A DNA stretch of 64,000 nucleotides from Toxorhynchites rutilus septentrionalis (GCF_029784135.1 NC_073746.1:57386097-57450096); one strand, 5' to 3'. Shown: positions 51,617 to 63,299, numbered from the stretch's first letter. Numbers and translations are program-made. Notes: generated by a model not told the origin, from the letters alone.

Positions 51617-52570
51617 CTAGCTGACCGGCAAACTTCGTCCCGCACAACTGTTCATTGATTGAACTTCTAATCCACCCTTTGAAATTATTTTTTACTATAA
51701 AATTTCAGTACTTCTACCAAAACTCGACATTATAATATCAGATTATTTTCAGACACAATTCTCTTGCAAGATTTTTCATCCATTTGCAAATAACATGTTT
51801 TCCTTTACATGGTATAATGTTTGATACAGAAAATATGATAAAATGAAGACAGCCCTAAATCGGACAATTCCTTTTTCGAGTTTTGCTCTTATCAACACAT
51901 TCGGCGAACCATTTTTATCTATATAGATAGAAGACGATATAGGAGTGCGTTTTACCACATTGTAATTCATTTCTACTTTCGAACGAAGATCAATTTCGAT
52001 ACCGCAAACACCAAATGGACTTACAACGCTTGTCAATATGTAATTGCAGAACACATGCGAATTGAATTTTTCGAATTTTCCCATTTTCCTTCAGAGTTCA
52101 GAGGTTTCCGAATATGAATAATATGGAATATGTTTGGTTGGAATACGTATATTATTTTTATGGGAGCCTCTCTCCTTTCCAGAGGAGGAAGGGGTGTTGT
52201 ACCATCATAGAAACATGTGTCGTACCCAAAAATCCTCACATCCCAAATTTGGCACAATTTGCTTGATTAGTTCTCGAGTTATGCTTAAATCTGTTTTTCA
52301 TTTCTATGGGAGCTCCCTCTAGAGAGGGGGGGACGAGTTTCGAACTACCATAGAAACGTTTATCGATCCATAAAACCTCTATATGCTAAGTTTGATTCCA
52401 TTTGTTTGATTAGTTATCGAGTTGTTCAGCACCCTAACCCCCACCCCCCTTCTTTTGAGAGGGGTGATAGGAGTGTCTAACCACCATAGAAAGATGTATT
52501 GCTCCCTGAAACGTATGGCAAATTTGGCTCCATTTGCTTGATAAGTTCTCGAGTTATGCAGAAATTTGTA
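51617..52570. repeat. Minisatellite-like repeat family, copy with ACTAGCTGACCGG start
   Basis: It begins ACTAGCTGACCGGCAAACTT then CGTCCCGC. From about 52100 it has monomers with CACCATAGAAA, then ATTTGGC.CCATTTGCTTGA, then TTAGTTCTCGAGTTATGC, each separated by a C- or G-rich run with AGAGAGGGG. It is the same family as 25105-25720, 58055-58134, 59296-60143 and 61556-61695. There is no coding content. The parent element class is unknown. Confidence 0.65.
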
Positions 52571-52826
52571 TTTTATTTCCATGGCAGACACACCTAGTTT
52601 CTGAAGAATACGAACATGAATCTTCTGATAGAAAGAAATACAAGCGAGAGTAAAATACAGCTTTTTATAAACCCACAGCAAATCTGGAACATTTTTTATT
52701 TCTCCGACATCTCTATTAAATAGCAAAACATGTCCGGAACATGATTTAGTGTCACGGAAACATAGATTATATCCTCTAATACAGGTCGGACTCGATTATA
52801 TAAAGTCTCGATTATATACTTACTCT

Positions 52827-53976
52827 TTTTTTTTATTAATTCGTTTATTTTTACAGGCTCAGTTACTTAAGTTTAAAGGAGCCGAATTCTTAAACATAAT
52901 TTTAAAACTATATATATAAACAATTTTCTAAGATCTATGGTGGAAAACCGATTACTCGCGCTGTACTCGAGTTTAGGAAGGTGACATATTTTTAGGAGAA
53001 GGATGGGATATAAGGAAATTGTAACAATGTTGATGAACACTCATTTCTTTAATCTATTCGTATATCTATAGTGTATTTACATTTCAACTTATTCAACTAT
53101 TTATAGCAAGGGGACGAATTACCCGCAAAGGAAGGAAAGGAGGGTATAAGGATGTAGGGACAATCACACACGAAGATCTATAACTTTAAGGAAAACATAT
53201 ATATGGGACATGTAATCAAGGTCTAACCGAGCCAACACATCTCTCACCGGCACATTGGGCTGCCTTCCTCTAGCCCGAAGGGAGTTTTCTAAATTCGATC
53301 TGGCAACAAGATACACCTCACACGACCAAACAACGTGTTCGATGTCGTGGTAACCTCGGCCACAAATGTAGAGATTGCTACCGGCCAGATTGAAACGAAA
53401 GAGTAACGCGTCTAACGAACAGTGATTGGACATGAGTCGGGAGAAGGTGCGAATAAAGTCGCGACTAAAGTCTAGACTTTTGAAACACGGTTTGAGGCTA
53501 ACCTTAGGGATAATCGAGTGAAACCACCGGCCCAATTCATCTTCATTCCACTTGCGTTGCCAGTTAGCGATGGTATTATTGCGGACTAAAGAATAAAATT
53601 CATTGAAGGCGATTTGACGCTGATAAATATCGCCTTCAATTGCACCTACCTTTGCTAATGAGTCAGCCCTCTCATTACCCGGAATGGAGCAATGTGAAGG
53701 GACCCAGATAAAGGTAATGACATAACAGCGTCTGGATAAAGCACTCAAAATTTCTCGTATTCTCTCAAGGAAGTACGGCGAGTGCTTTTCCGGCCTCACT
53801 GAACGGATAGCTTCGACAGAGCTAAGACTATCCGTTACAATGTAATAGTGTTCAACAGGTCGTGAGGCGACGCTGTCCAGCGCCCAATGAATTGCTGCCA
53901 ATTCAGCAATATACACTGAGCAAGGATTCTGAAGACTGTGTGAGGTGCTAAAAAATTCGTTGAACACTCCAAATCA
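52827..53976 (-). mobile_element. 5'-truncated MosquI-like LINE with 14-bp target duplication
   Basis: The T-run at 52827 is the poly(A) tail on the minus strand. The 3' UTR and coding sequence closely match the copy at 12993-19044. TATATACTTACTCT flanks both sides (52813-52826 and 53977-53990). Truncation removes everything before the RNase H domain. It inserted into the TIR element described above, so it is younger than that element. Confidence 0.9.
53164..53976 (-). pseudogene. RNase H and C-terminal part of MosquI ORF2
   Basis: About 270 residues remain open: AELAAIHWAL, VTDSLSSVEA, FIWVPSHCSIPGNERADS and CGRGYHDIEHVVWSC. The first RNase H Asp (in FTDGS) and the whole RT and endonuclease are missing through 5' truncation, so it has no start of its own. 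Differences from the longer copy are scattered substitutions only; no stop is visible. Confidence 0.85.
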
Positions 53977-54104
53977 TATATACTTACTCTATTATATATG
54001 ATTCGATTATACACAATTTTAGACTCTTAAATACAGTTCAAAAAAAATTATATTTTTAAACGTTTAGGTGAAATTTGGTTGGCTAATTTGGTTACTTTAT
54101 TATA

Positions 54105-54355
54105 TGAGGGGCTTAGAATGAAAGGGGTGTAAGTGATTTGATCGATTTCTCTACATCGACTCTCTCTTTTAGTCATAACTTAGCTGCAAATACATTCCCA
54201 GCAGTATTTGAAAATGTGGAAGATAGGTCAGAGCCTCGTCTATCGGATTGTATAGCTAACTTAAATTAGAACGTTTTCGCAGTATTAACTAAATAAAAAG
54301 TTGATGAAGAGAAATCGATCAAGTCACTTACACCCCTTGCATTCTGAGCCCCTCA
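54105..54355. mobile_element. 251-bp nested MITE (TGAGGGGCTTAGAATG family)
   Basis: Inverted arms of about 45 bp start TGAGGGGCTTAGAATGAAAG and continue GGGTGTAAGTGATTTGATCG; the right arm is its complement with a few changes. TATA flanks both ends, so the target duplication is TA or TATA. It lies inside the TIR element. Confidence 0.8.
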
Positions 54356-55165
54356 TATATGATTCGATTATACACAATTTTAAACTCGTAAATACAGTTA
54401 AAAAAAATTATATTTGGAATTATATTTGTAATATTTAAACGTTTAGGTGAAATTTGGTTGGCGAGATTTTTGAAAATTTTGTTAAAATTCTCAAGACGAT
54501 TTGTTTATAACGATATTGCAGTGAAATAAAGAAAGATAGAAGTTGGGTGTCAAAGAACAAATTGTAGAGCGGTTTGAGAGCTTTGATGTGGTTGATAGAA
54601 AAGTTTAAGTTTATTGCGATTTTTTGATTTAAAATTAATAATAACACCTTCAAAACCACTATCTTTCCAGTTCATCACTTACAAAATGTTATTAAATTCA
54701 CTAATTTAGATGTTTCACAACTATATCATGTACTGAATTATCTCATATTTCAAATGGAAGCAGCAGAATCGTCCTACATAGCGTACTACTTGAAATAAAG
54801 CCTGTTTAAAGTATACAGATCACAGAACAATAAAAAGTTCAATAACTCTGTCATTGTTCAAATTCGACCCTGTGCGTAGAGCTTTTTTCTATCAAATATG
54901 ATCGTCTATCACCTCCTGATAGATTCTTGATAAATTTTTCAAAAATAAAATTATCTTCTTCTATATTCGAAAAACGAAAAATATATGTATAACAAACAAA
55001 TAAAAAAAAATAATATTTTTTTCGACTTGATTATATACAGGATTCGATTATATACAGTGAAAAGAAATCGGGGATTGTATATAATCAAGTTCGACCTGTA
55101 ACATATTTAGAAAAAAATCTTAATTTTCATCAACATAACAGTAACAATATCATATCTCCCGGCAG

Positions 55166-55565
55166 CATTTATCACTTCAACCGGGTTCAGCGTCCGCTGT
55201 ACAACACCACGCACCGTGCGCCGGGCCTCTGTAATGGGCCATCCACGATTAGTACGACTCCGTTCGGGAGCAACACAATCTATCAAAATTTCAACCCATC
55301 AACGGTGGGAAGCTTCAGCAGCGTGGCAACAACACCAAGCTTATCGACGACGACGACTCCAGCCGCCCCAGGTCCGGCAACACCGGGGTCGGCAGTTGGG
55401 TCAACAACCGCTAGCCACAGTAACAACCAGCTTCCGTTCACTACGAGGAACCGCATCGAGGTAGTCTCCGATGATCGCCGCGACTCGATGGCAAACAGTG
55501 GCAGCAACAGCAAGAACAACCACCTAAATCAAGCTGTGATAGAGGGCGAGAGTAGCGATTTTCTG
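55166..55565 (+). CDS. Host gene, second coding exon (unidentified protein)
   Basis: A 400-bp exon with acceptor TCTCCCGGCAG| and donor TTTTCTG|GTGAGT. The only open frame (phase matching exon 1) encodes IYHFNRVQRPLYNTTHRAPG, then a Ser/Thr/Pro/Ala-rich low-complexity region (SSVATTPSLSTTTTPAAPGP), then NRIEVVSDDRRDSMANSG and EGESSDFL at the end. Codon use is GC-rich at third positions, unlike the surrounding DNA, which supports a real exon. The exon ends in phase 0. The composition suggests a disordered linker of a regulatory or signalling protein, but no family is recognised. Confidence 0.75.
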
Positions 55566-56719
55566 GTGAGTAACTAGACCTCAGACTTATTTTTAAGCAT
55601 CCCAAACACAAACACAGCTGTGGTTAAGCGTTGAACTTATAATTAACCACAATACTAACCCCCCCCCTTCTGGGAGTGGAGTAGCGTGAAAGCGGCCATT
55701 GTTGGGTGGAGACGGCGGCCGGGCCGTCTGTCGGAGCAAAGGTTCACATCACATCATTCATCAGAACCATATCAGGTAGTGTCAAAACGGTTAGCTTTTT
55801 GCTGCTCCTCTTCTCATACGATGGGTGGGCGGGTTGTTATTTGCGCGCCACAGAAATGAGAAAGGTGATTGTGTACGACGCTAATGATAATCATTCATAC
55901 CACGCGCGGGAGAGCACATGCCCTCGAGTGTTGACGATGACATTTGACTTCCATACATCCTCCCTCCCATTGGGTGACCGTGTGCGTGTCCTGGATGTCT
56001 ATGTACGCGTACCGTTGACCTTCGCGTGTGCAAATCGGCGGCCTTGTTATTGACTATTGGCTGGTGTTTTCGTTCAACGCGTGTCTATATCTCGAAATCG
56101 ATTCCAGCTCACCTTCCAATCGTCGTCGTGAAAAACAAAGGTTAAATCAGCCTAAGTGGGAAATTAACTATTGCCACATTATGCGAAGGATTGGGCAATC
56201 TCCTGCAGGGGAATAAAGAAAAAGCAGATGGCCAAATAATTAAATAACTTTACTCTTCTCAAGAAGCTTCGGCTCGGTTTGTGTGCAAACTGAACCAGTG
56301 CCACAGAAGTTTCCACTTCTGGTCCCAAACCGAAACAAGTCGAAGTGAATTCGCCCGTAAGCCACAGAAGGATCCTGAAAAGCAAGAGCGGGAAGCTCAG
56401 CAAGGGGGAAGGAAAATCAATTTATTTATGACTAGATGGGTGAAGTGTTTACTTTGACATTCAAATGAGTTTTCCTTCCATGCCTTCCGCCCTCACACAC
56501 TTGGTCAGAGAGAAACATTGCCACGGGCGCGCGCAAGAAACCATCGTGTTCCCTTAGCCGGGGGTCCCTCCACTTCACACTGCTTGTCACTGCTGACACT
56601 TGGTTTTACTTCAATGGCTTCCAGTGACCGACCCTTCTTGGAATGCAGACTGTAACGTGGACTCCGTGTGATAAGGGGTTTCTTTTCTTCGTGTTTACAT
56701 TATCGATTAAATTTTTCAG
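55566..56719 (+). other. Intron or downstream region, no repeats recognised
   Basis: It follows the GTGAGT donor. The sequence is relatively GC-rich and lacks the repeat words seen elsewhere. Open frames such as 55706-56053 show no recognisable motif. Confidence 0.4.
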
Positions 56720-56983
56720 CTCTTTGACGTGAATCGAGAAAGTCCGGACAGTTCTGGGCAAACCCGTTCTCTGTCGGGATTCCAACAGGCGTTAGAGGTT
56801 TTCTGGGAGGGAAGGTTGAAACAAATCGGAGGCTTCTGGAATCTCGAAAACTTTTTCTTGATAAGTAATTCAGAAGATGTGCTCGAGCTTCATCAAATGA
56901 CTCGCTTTATGAGGGCTCGCGCACTTAAAGGCTCAAATATTAAGTTTCTGTGTTCGAGATCGAATTTGAAAATATTATGGTAA
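56720..56983 (+). CDS. Possible third exon of the host gene
   Basis: AAATTTTTCAG| at 56719 is a good acceptor, and the following frame is phase 0, which fits exon 2: LFDVNRESPDSSGQTRSLSG, continuing FQQALEVFWEGR. The frame stays open to a TAA at 56983. No convincing donor was found, so it is either a terminal (alternative) exon or chance. The product is not recognised. Confidence 0.3.
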   Translation, partial: LFDVNRESPDSSGQTRSLSGFQQALEVFWEGRLKQIGGFWNLENFFLISNSEDVLELHQMTRFMRARALKGSNIKFLCSRSNLKILW

Positions 56984-58054
56984 TACAGAAGACAATAAGT
57001 TTGTCTGAAGTTTGAGGGTAATATAGATATGGAAGATGAATTATTAGTACTCTGATGGTACAGTTGCTGTAATGGTTCCATTAAATTTTACGAGTTCTGT
57101 GGAGTTGTGTTAGTCGATGTCTTATGTTTTGAGTCACAACTAACAATAAGCATGAAGAAAACTAATGATAAATTTTCATACAGCTAGAATGGCACCAAGA
57201 GAAGATCAAAAATTATTATCACGAACGATTAAATAATGGTTGACTTGTTGACCTGAGATATTCAACCAATCAACATGAATTTTCGGAAAATTCTTTAATT
57301 TGATATTTATTATTAGGGTGAAACCTTGTCAACTTGTTGGACACTAGGTACGATGTCATTTTACGATCATATCTAAATTTGAGAAGGATACTGATAGAAA
57401 TTTAATCCTGGACAAATGAAAAAATATTTTAAATGACATTTTAAAAATTTTCGCGTTTTTTACAAAAAAATCTGACCCAAAAACTATAATACCTAAAAAA
57501 ATTTCAGTCGAAGGATAAGATGTAGGAAATTATTTTAATTTTCATTAAAAACCCATTTTTTTTTAATTACACTGAAAAAAAATATAAAAAACTGAAATTT
57601 ATTTTTAACCAAAACGTAGTTTTTAAAATTCTCAAAAAAAAATTATCTGAATAGTAATTACAATTTCCAACAAGTCACCCATACATCGGAAGATGGGCAC
57701 TTTCACAGGGAAAAAGTTTTCCTATCAACTACTTTTTCATGTTTTCATTGAAACATGTTGACTTTGACAAATGAATTTCAATTTTTAAAATAATTTTATT
57801 TTCAGTATAATATTAAAAAACATTAAGAAAATTCAAACAATTTCCTAAGTTTTATCATTTTATGCATAACAAGAATTTTGTAGGTATTATGATTTTAGGG
57901 TTAGAAATTTTCCATTCCTCAGATCCCAGGGGATTTAGGATCACCAGCTCGATCAGGGCCTTCCTTCTCTATATATCTAATATTACAAACTCATAAAATT
58001 TAGGCAAAAAGAAACTAAAACACTCTGCCTGTTATCCAGCGTATATATGTGCAC
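56984..58054. other. AT-rich, no recognisable gene
   Basis: ACTAGGTACGATGTCATTTT near 57345, followed by ACGATCATATC, matches 63063 and belongs to a dispersed AT-rich family. Otherwise it consists of A/T runs. Confidence 0.45.
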
Positions 58055-58146
58055 TAGCTGATCCGGCAAACGTTGTTCTGCCAAATAAATTATTTCTAGT
58101 GAATATTGTGGTGATTGAATAAACAATAACTAACATATTGTAAGTA

Positions 58147-58613
58147 CGCTTACTAAGCGATCGATCGTGAGTTCAAACTCAGGGCCCTCAATTGACCATC
58201 TTTGTGTTGTTATAGAATAACTACGTCCACGCAACCATCATCAGCTATGGAGATCGATCCACGGTGGAACAAAGATCGATTCATCCATACAACTGCTCTG
58301 CTCTGCAAGAAACATCGGGCTGCTGTTCTATAAATAACCCAACAATGATCAATATCAACTGTCTCCGCTGTCCGGTCTGCTGAACAATGGAAGAACAGAT
58401 AGAATACCCTTACGCTTAATTGGCTTCTACAGTGTAATTTACCATAATATAATGGAACAGAAAACCTAACGCCTAAATGGCAACTATTTCTACTGTGTAA
58501 TTTACAGTTTATAGAAACATAAACATATGTACATGTACACGATAAAAACCCGGCTCTGTTACAGATAAAATGCTAATGAGCCTGATAAATAAAAAAAATT
58601 GGATAAAAAAAAA
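58147..58613 (+). mobile_element. tRNA-derived SINE, slightly 5'-truncated (467 bp)
   Basis: It begins CGCTTACTAAGCGATCGATC within the tRNA-like head (the first ~27 bp and box A are lost; box B-like GTGAGTTCAAACTC is present). It continues through the body to CCCGGCTCTGTTACAGATAA, then AATGCTAATGAGCC, and an A-rich tail. ATATTGTAAGTA flanks both sides (58135-58146 and 58614-58625). It inserted in a short copy of the ACTAGCTGATCCGGCAAACG repeat. Confidence 0.85.
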
Positions 58614-58625
58614 ATATTGTAAGTA

Positions 58626-59295
58626 TGTTTGAATGGTTTTACGTCTTTGATCCATTCGTTGATGAAGATCAAACGAATATGTGGCGATCAGAGCTATGAC
58701 ATACAGAGGAATTGAGCGCTTTAAACGATGACCGCCGACAACAATTGAAAACATCAAATCATCCAAACCATCTTATTTCAATGTATTTCATTTACGTAAC
58801 TGATGGGTTTGATGTAAAGTGTTAATATGTGAATAAGTAAAAAATAAATAATGTTAATAAGTAAAAAGTGAAGTGAAAGAAAGTAATATATTTTTGTCTT
58901 AAAGTTGAAAATGAAATAAAGAAAATCAATATTAATTTTGTTCAATTACGGTCTCGTTAGTGAGAAATAGGTTTTCTGAATGGACAACCAAATTCATGAC
59001 AGTTGGGCCCGTTCATGAAAAGTAAATACCGGCCAATTTGTTGGCGCATTATTTCGTCGTTGTCATTCAATACAGATGTAGTCACATCGATATTCTGAAT
59101 TTGAAACATAGCCATATTGCTTTCGTTATTCACGGACTTTTATTTGTATTTACCGCCGAACAGCGGAACTCAACATTAATATGAACATTGAATGTTTTGC
59201 TTAATATTTGCATGGCGAATATGGTACTACACAACGATTTCCAGTCTGTCAACGTCTGCGTTACTGATATTTGTCAATGGTTGTCCGTTTTTATA
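58626..59295. other. No recognisable gene
   Basis: AT-rich sequence between the SINE and the minisatellite-like array. No motif was recognised. Confidence 0.4.
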
Positions 59296-60143
59296 TTGGA
59301 CTAGCTGTCCCGGTAAACTTCGTCCCGCACAAAATTTGTTTTTTGTTTTCAATACTTTCAAACATTCACGTTTTCTTACTATGAGCAAGTTCATGGGTTC
59401 AATCGCAGAACTGTTCATTGATTGATCTTCTAATCGACCCCGTTTAATTTTGTATGACAGCTCTCCCTTAGATAGGGGGTGGAGTTTCTAACCACCGTAA
59501 AAACATTTATTGCACCCTAAAACCTCCACATGCAAAATTTGGTTCCATTTGCTCGATTGATTCTCGAGTAATGCAGAAATCTGAGTTTCATTTGTATGGT
59601 AGTAGTTAATGGTTAATTCTCGAGTAATGCAGAAATTTGTGTTTCATTTGTATGGCAGCCCTCCTTTAGAGAGGGGGGTGGAGAGTCTTACCCCCCTTAA
59701 GAGAGGGGGGAGGGGTAACTAACCCCCATAGAAACATTTATTGCACCCTAAAACTTTCACATGCCAAATTTGGTTTCATTTGCTTGATTAATTTTCGAGA
59801 AATGCAGAAATTTGTGTTTCATTTGTATGGCAGTCCCCCCTTTAGAGAGGGGAATGAAGAGTCTAACCACCATAGGAACATTTATTGCACCCTAAAACCT
59901 CCATATGCCAAATTTCGTTTAATTTTCTTGATTAATTCCTAAGTAATGTAGAAATTTGTATTTAATTTGTATGGCAGCCACCCCCTTAGAGAGGAGGGAG
60001 GGGTCTCAAACTATCACGAAAACCTTCCCCGGCCCCAAAAACCCCAACATATCAATTTTCATGTTGATCGGTTCAGTAGTTTCCGAGTCCATAAGAATCG
60101 GACAGACAGACAGAAATCCATTTTTATATATAAAGATATCCAT
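59296..60143. repeat. Minisatellite-like array, about five monomers
   Basis: It starts ACTAGCTGTCCCGGTAAACT then TCGTCCCGC. Monomers with GAGAGGGG runs, ACCACCATAG.AACATTTATT, GCACCCTAAAACC and TTTGCTTGATTAATT follow. It ends CGGACAGACAGACAGAAATC then CATTTTTATATATAAAGAT. A second end-fragment of the same unit lies inverted at 61556-61695. The fixed start and end suggest a defined element whose inside has expanded; its class is unknown. Confidence 0.7.
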
Positions 60144-61555
60144 CTGCAATGCAAGGCGGTAAAAGCTTCAGATCACCGCATGGGCCATGAATCATGTTTG
60201 TGGAAACACTAACCCATGTTCCGTCTGAAATCCGATCGGATTCCATGATTCGAACGAAATCGACATTTGCATTTTGAAATCTGTTCGACTCAAATTTAAT
60301 CGATTTTTGGAAATGTGGCAACTTTGCCTCGATGAAAAATAGAATTTGTGGAGCAATTTGCTCTCTATCAGATTAGCAGACCGAAAGCAATTTTACATTG
60401 TTTACATTTGAATGAAGTTAAAACTTCATGTTATTTGAATACTTAGATGACATAGTGCCTGACCCTAACTCAACTTTTTTTTTATTTTTTAACCACATTT
60501 CCGCTTAAACTTTATCCATAATATGAAAGCATTATCAGACACAATTTTTGTACACGATTTTTACCCAAATGCAGCTAATTTACATTAATATTTTTCGTTT
60601 TAAAAGCGTGTTTAGCGTGCCATAATGCATGGCAACATTATCACAACTTGATTGGACTTGATTCGAACGGATTAAAGAATGAAAAATGCGATCCATTCGA
60701 GTTATTCTGACTCGATCGTATTTCAGAATATGGATGAGTAGTTGAGTAGTAGACGGATCTGGAATTTCCGAGGCGATTACACTATCGATTTTCATAACAT
60801 GGCATAGCATTTTAGGCTGGCAATAGCAAATGCTGTGTCGGCGTTGCTTTTGATAGCTTCTCGCAGGTGAATTTATTCGTTCTCATGGTGCTTCTGTCGA
60901 TTGTGTCGTAGGAATCGCAGACCTTCGCGTACATGCCGACCATGAATTGTAGGCACAGATCACGACATCGTAGAATGATGTTGCCCTAGCTGCGTTGAAT
61001 CATCGTTCGATAATAAAAATCCATTGAGCTCTCTTGTTACTACATATTCATAGATATTAATTCGAATCATTGAATCAATACACGTGTTCTCCAGCTGATA
61101 ATTTATCTGGACTGATGACAATAGCGTGGTTAACATTTTGATATCCGAGCATGTGTGATCTGAAGAATTTCAATAATTCGTTGTGTTTATTCGATAAGGT
61201 TTCTAGTACCTCTTCGATGCCTCTAGCTGTAGACGACTTGAGGTTACTTTCGCATTTGTGGGTGAATGTTCAATGAAACGTACGTAGCGCCACTTGTCAC
61301 TCAATAACTTACATAAATTCGTCCTGTTGGAAAATTGAGCGGCTGTTTTTTTTATTTGGATGTTGTGTTTACAAAAATACTAAAATCGCGAAATAAAAAA
61401 ATAAAAAAATGGGACGGGGTTGAAATTATAAAAATTTGGGTTGTTAGGTTTTCTCTCTGAAATCAAACTTTATGAAAATAAACAAAAAAAAAATTCAATT
61501 CATTCAGAAAAATTAATTTCGGTAAATCGGTATTGCTAGTCGGTATAAATTATAC
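60144..61555. other. No recognisable gene
   Basis: Unrecognised sequence with short open frames only. Around 60590-61300 the base composition is more balanced and no repeat words recur. Confidence 0.4.
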
Positions 61556-61695
61556 GGTATACGATTCTTATGGACTCGGAAACTACTGAACCGATCAACA
61601 TGAAAATTGATATGTTGGGGTTTTTGGGGCCGGGGAAGGTTTTCGTGATAGTTTGAGACCCCTCCCTCCTCTCTAAGGGGGGGGGGGCAGCCATG
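61556..61695 (-). repeat. Inverted end-fragment of the minisatellite-like element
   Basis: ATTCTTATGGACTCGGAAAC, GTTTTTGGGGCCGGGGAAGG and TTTGAGACCCCTCCCTCC are the complement of about 59990-60100. Only one end of the unit is present. Confidence 0.75.
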
Positions 61696-61722
61696 TTCGG
61701 CCACGAACATCGTGACATTTAT

Positions 61723-61723
61723 T

Positions 61724-61770
<47 letters not shown>
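61723..61770. repeat. (TA)n microsatellite
   Basis: A TATA run interrupted by one ACA, leading into short (TATG)n. Low complexity only. Confidence 0.9.
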
Positions 61771-61781
<11 letters not shown>

Positions 61782-63299
61782 AGAAATATTTATTAGACAA
61801 TAAACTTGTACATTATAAGTATGCATAGATTGTAAAACACCATCTAGTAAATCATGAATGGTTCATTGCTAGACACTGATCATGAATCGCACGAATCCCT
61901 TGAATTAAATTTTCAATTGAGCTATTCAATGATTGCAAATGAAAATGTGTTTCATCTCATCAGTTCTCCCATCCTGTGCCACCATCTGCATCTTCCTATT
62001 CGCCAACTGAAGAACATTCCGTCATCGATGGCACACAAAGCATCAATAAATAACACTTGTTATTGAGCTTAATTAGTCGTTCGTCCAAGACACATATTTC
62101 TATAGAACTGACGGATTGGCGGGTGATGTGAATGGTTTGTCTGCTAGCACTCTGGTGACTCCGACAACAAACTGACCATTTGAATGTGTCGTGAAGCGGA
62201 TCGATGCACTGGGGTGCTATTACTATTACTGGCGTCGAATGCTACTGAAACCGCTTTCAAGTAAACACCCACGCCACGGTCGAATCGTGCGAGTACATGA
62301 AACTATAATTAACGCATACGGGCGCTGATGTGAGGAAAAATTTGCAAATGTAGCGCGCGCGACAGAAGTGACGAATCGCACATGACCGACGCTGGTGACA
62401 GCCGGACAAAGTGACTCTTTTTCTAATTATCTAGTAGTGTTGTTTGTTTTATTTTTGCTGCCGGCGGGCCCACCGGTAGGTAGCTAAATCATTAGTCCAT
62501 TGGCAGTAGATGTTAATAGAAATAAATTTGAAATCAACAACTTTTTGATGATAGGTATAATTAAAAATAATTCCGATAATTAATATATCTTGTTTTTTAA
62601 TTACCTTGTCGGTACACTGGTATTAACATATGTGGACCTCAAACAGTGACCACCATCAAATGATAAAAGTGTTGTTTGGAAACAACATCCAATTGAACAC
62701 ACTCATAGATGTCAATGATTTTTTAAAGAGGGCTTGCTGATAACATTCATTCGGTAAAATCAATTCTCAATAGTGAGCTTTAAAAAGTTTGCAATGTTAC
62801 AGACGCTTTCCAATTGAAAGATTACTGGCGATGAATTCCTTTTAGTATTTTGAATAGCAAATCGCGATACGATAAGGAGCTATGCCAACGATTTTTTTCT
62901 TTATTTAAACGTTACGATATAGTTTCCTAGGAACGTTAGAATCTTCATAAGAGTATAAATTTCCCCTTGCGATAGAATGATTTACAGTCGAGGCATTCTA
63001 CCAATCAACACGAGACATTTCAATACTTTTGATTTAACTGAAACTTTGCAACTTTTTCGGCACTAGGTACGATGCCATTTTACGGTATTAATTTTTAAAT
63101 ATGATCACGACTTATTTTTGAAAAGGGTTATGCAAAAATGATATCATTTCAGAAAATAAACTATAACGCCAAAATGGGTTATTTGATCGAAATGATGTCT
63201 TAGGCAGTACTATGGATTAAATTTAGCGATTCTAAAACAAGTGCACACTGAAAAAATAACAGAAAAGAATCGAAAAAAAAAATAAAATAAAGTTTAAAA
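61771..63299. other. No recognisable gene
   Basis: 61850-62500 is less AT-rich and appears single-copy, possibly intronic or regulatory. GAGGCATTCTACCAATCAAC (62990) and ACTAGGTACGATGCCATTTT (63063) belong to a dispersed repeat seen also near 51122 and 57345. Confidence 0.4.

Larger units (their letters stand above)
52782..55098. mobile_element. Large TIR element of the CAGGTCGG family with nested insertions
   Basis: The left end is CAGGTCGGACTCGATTATAT and the right end is its near-complement (TATATAATCAAGTTCGACCTG, one or two changes); TA flanks both ends (52780-52781, 55099-55100). After removing the 1.15-kb LINE fragment and one target copy, about 1.15 kb remains, much larger than the 214-bp MITE at 948, but without a recognisable transposase. 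It contains a further 251-bp MITE and a tandem duplication of about 100 bp. Confidence 0.75.
48863..55165 (+). other. Proposed 6.3-kb intron filled with repeats
   Basis: It starts GTACCA and ends TATCTCCCGGCAG. It contains a long inverted repeat, a SINE, minisatellite-like repeats and the TIR element with its nested insertions. No coding exon was found within. All inserted elements are described separately. Confidence 0.5.
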
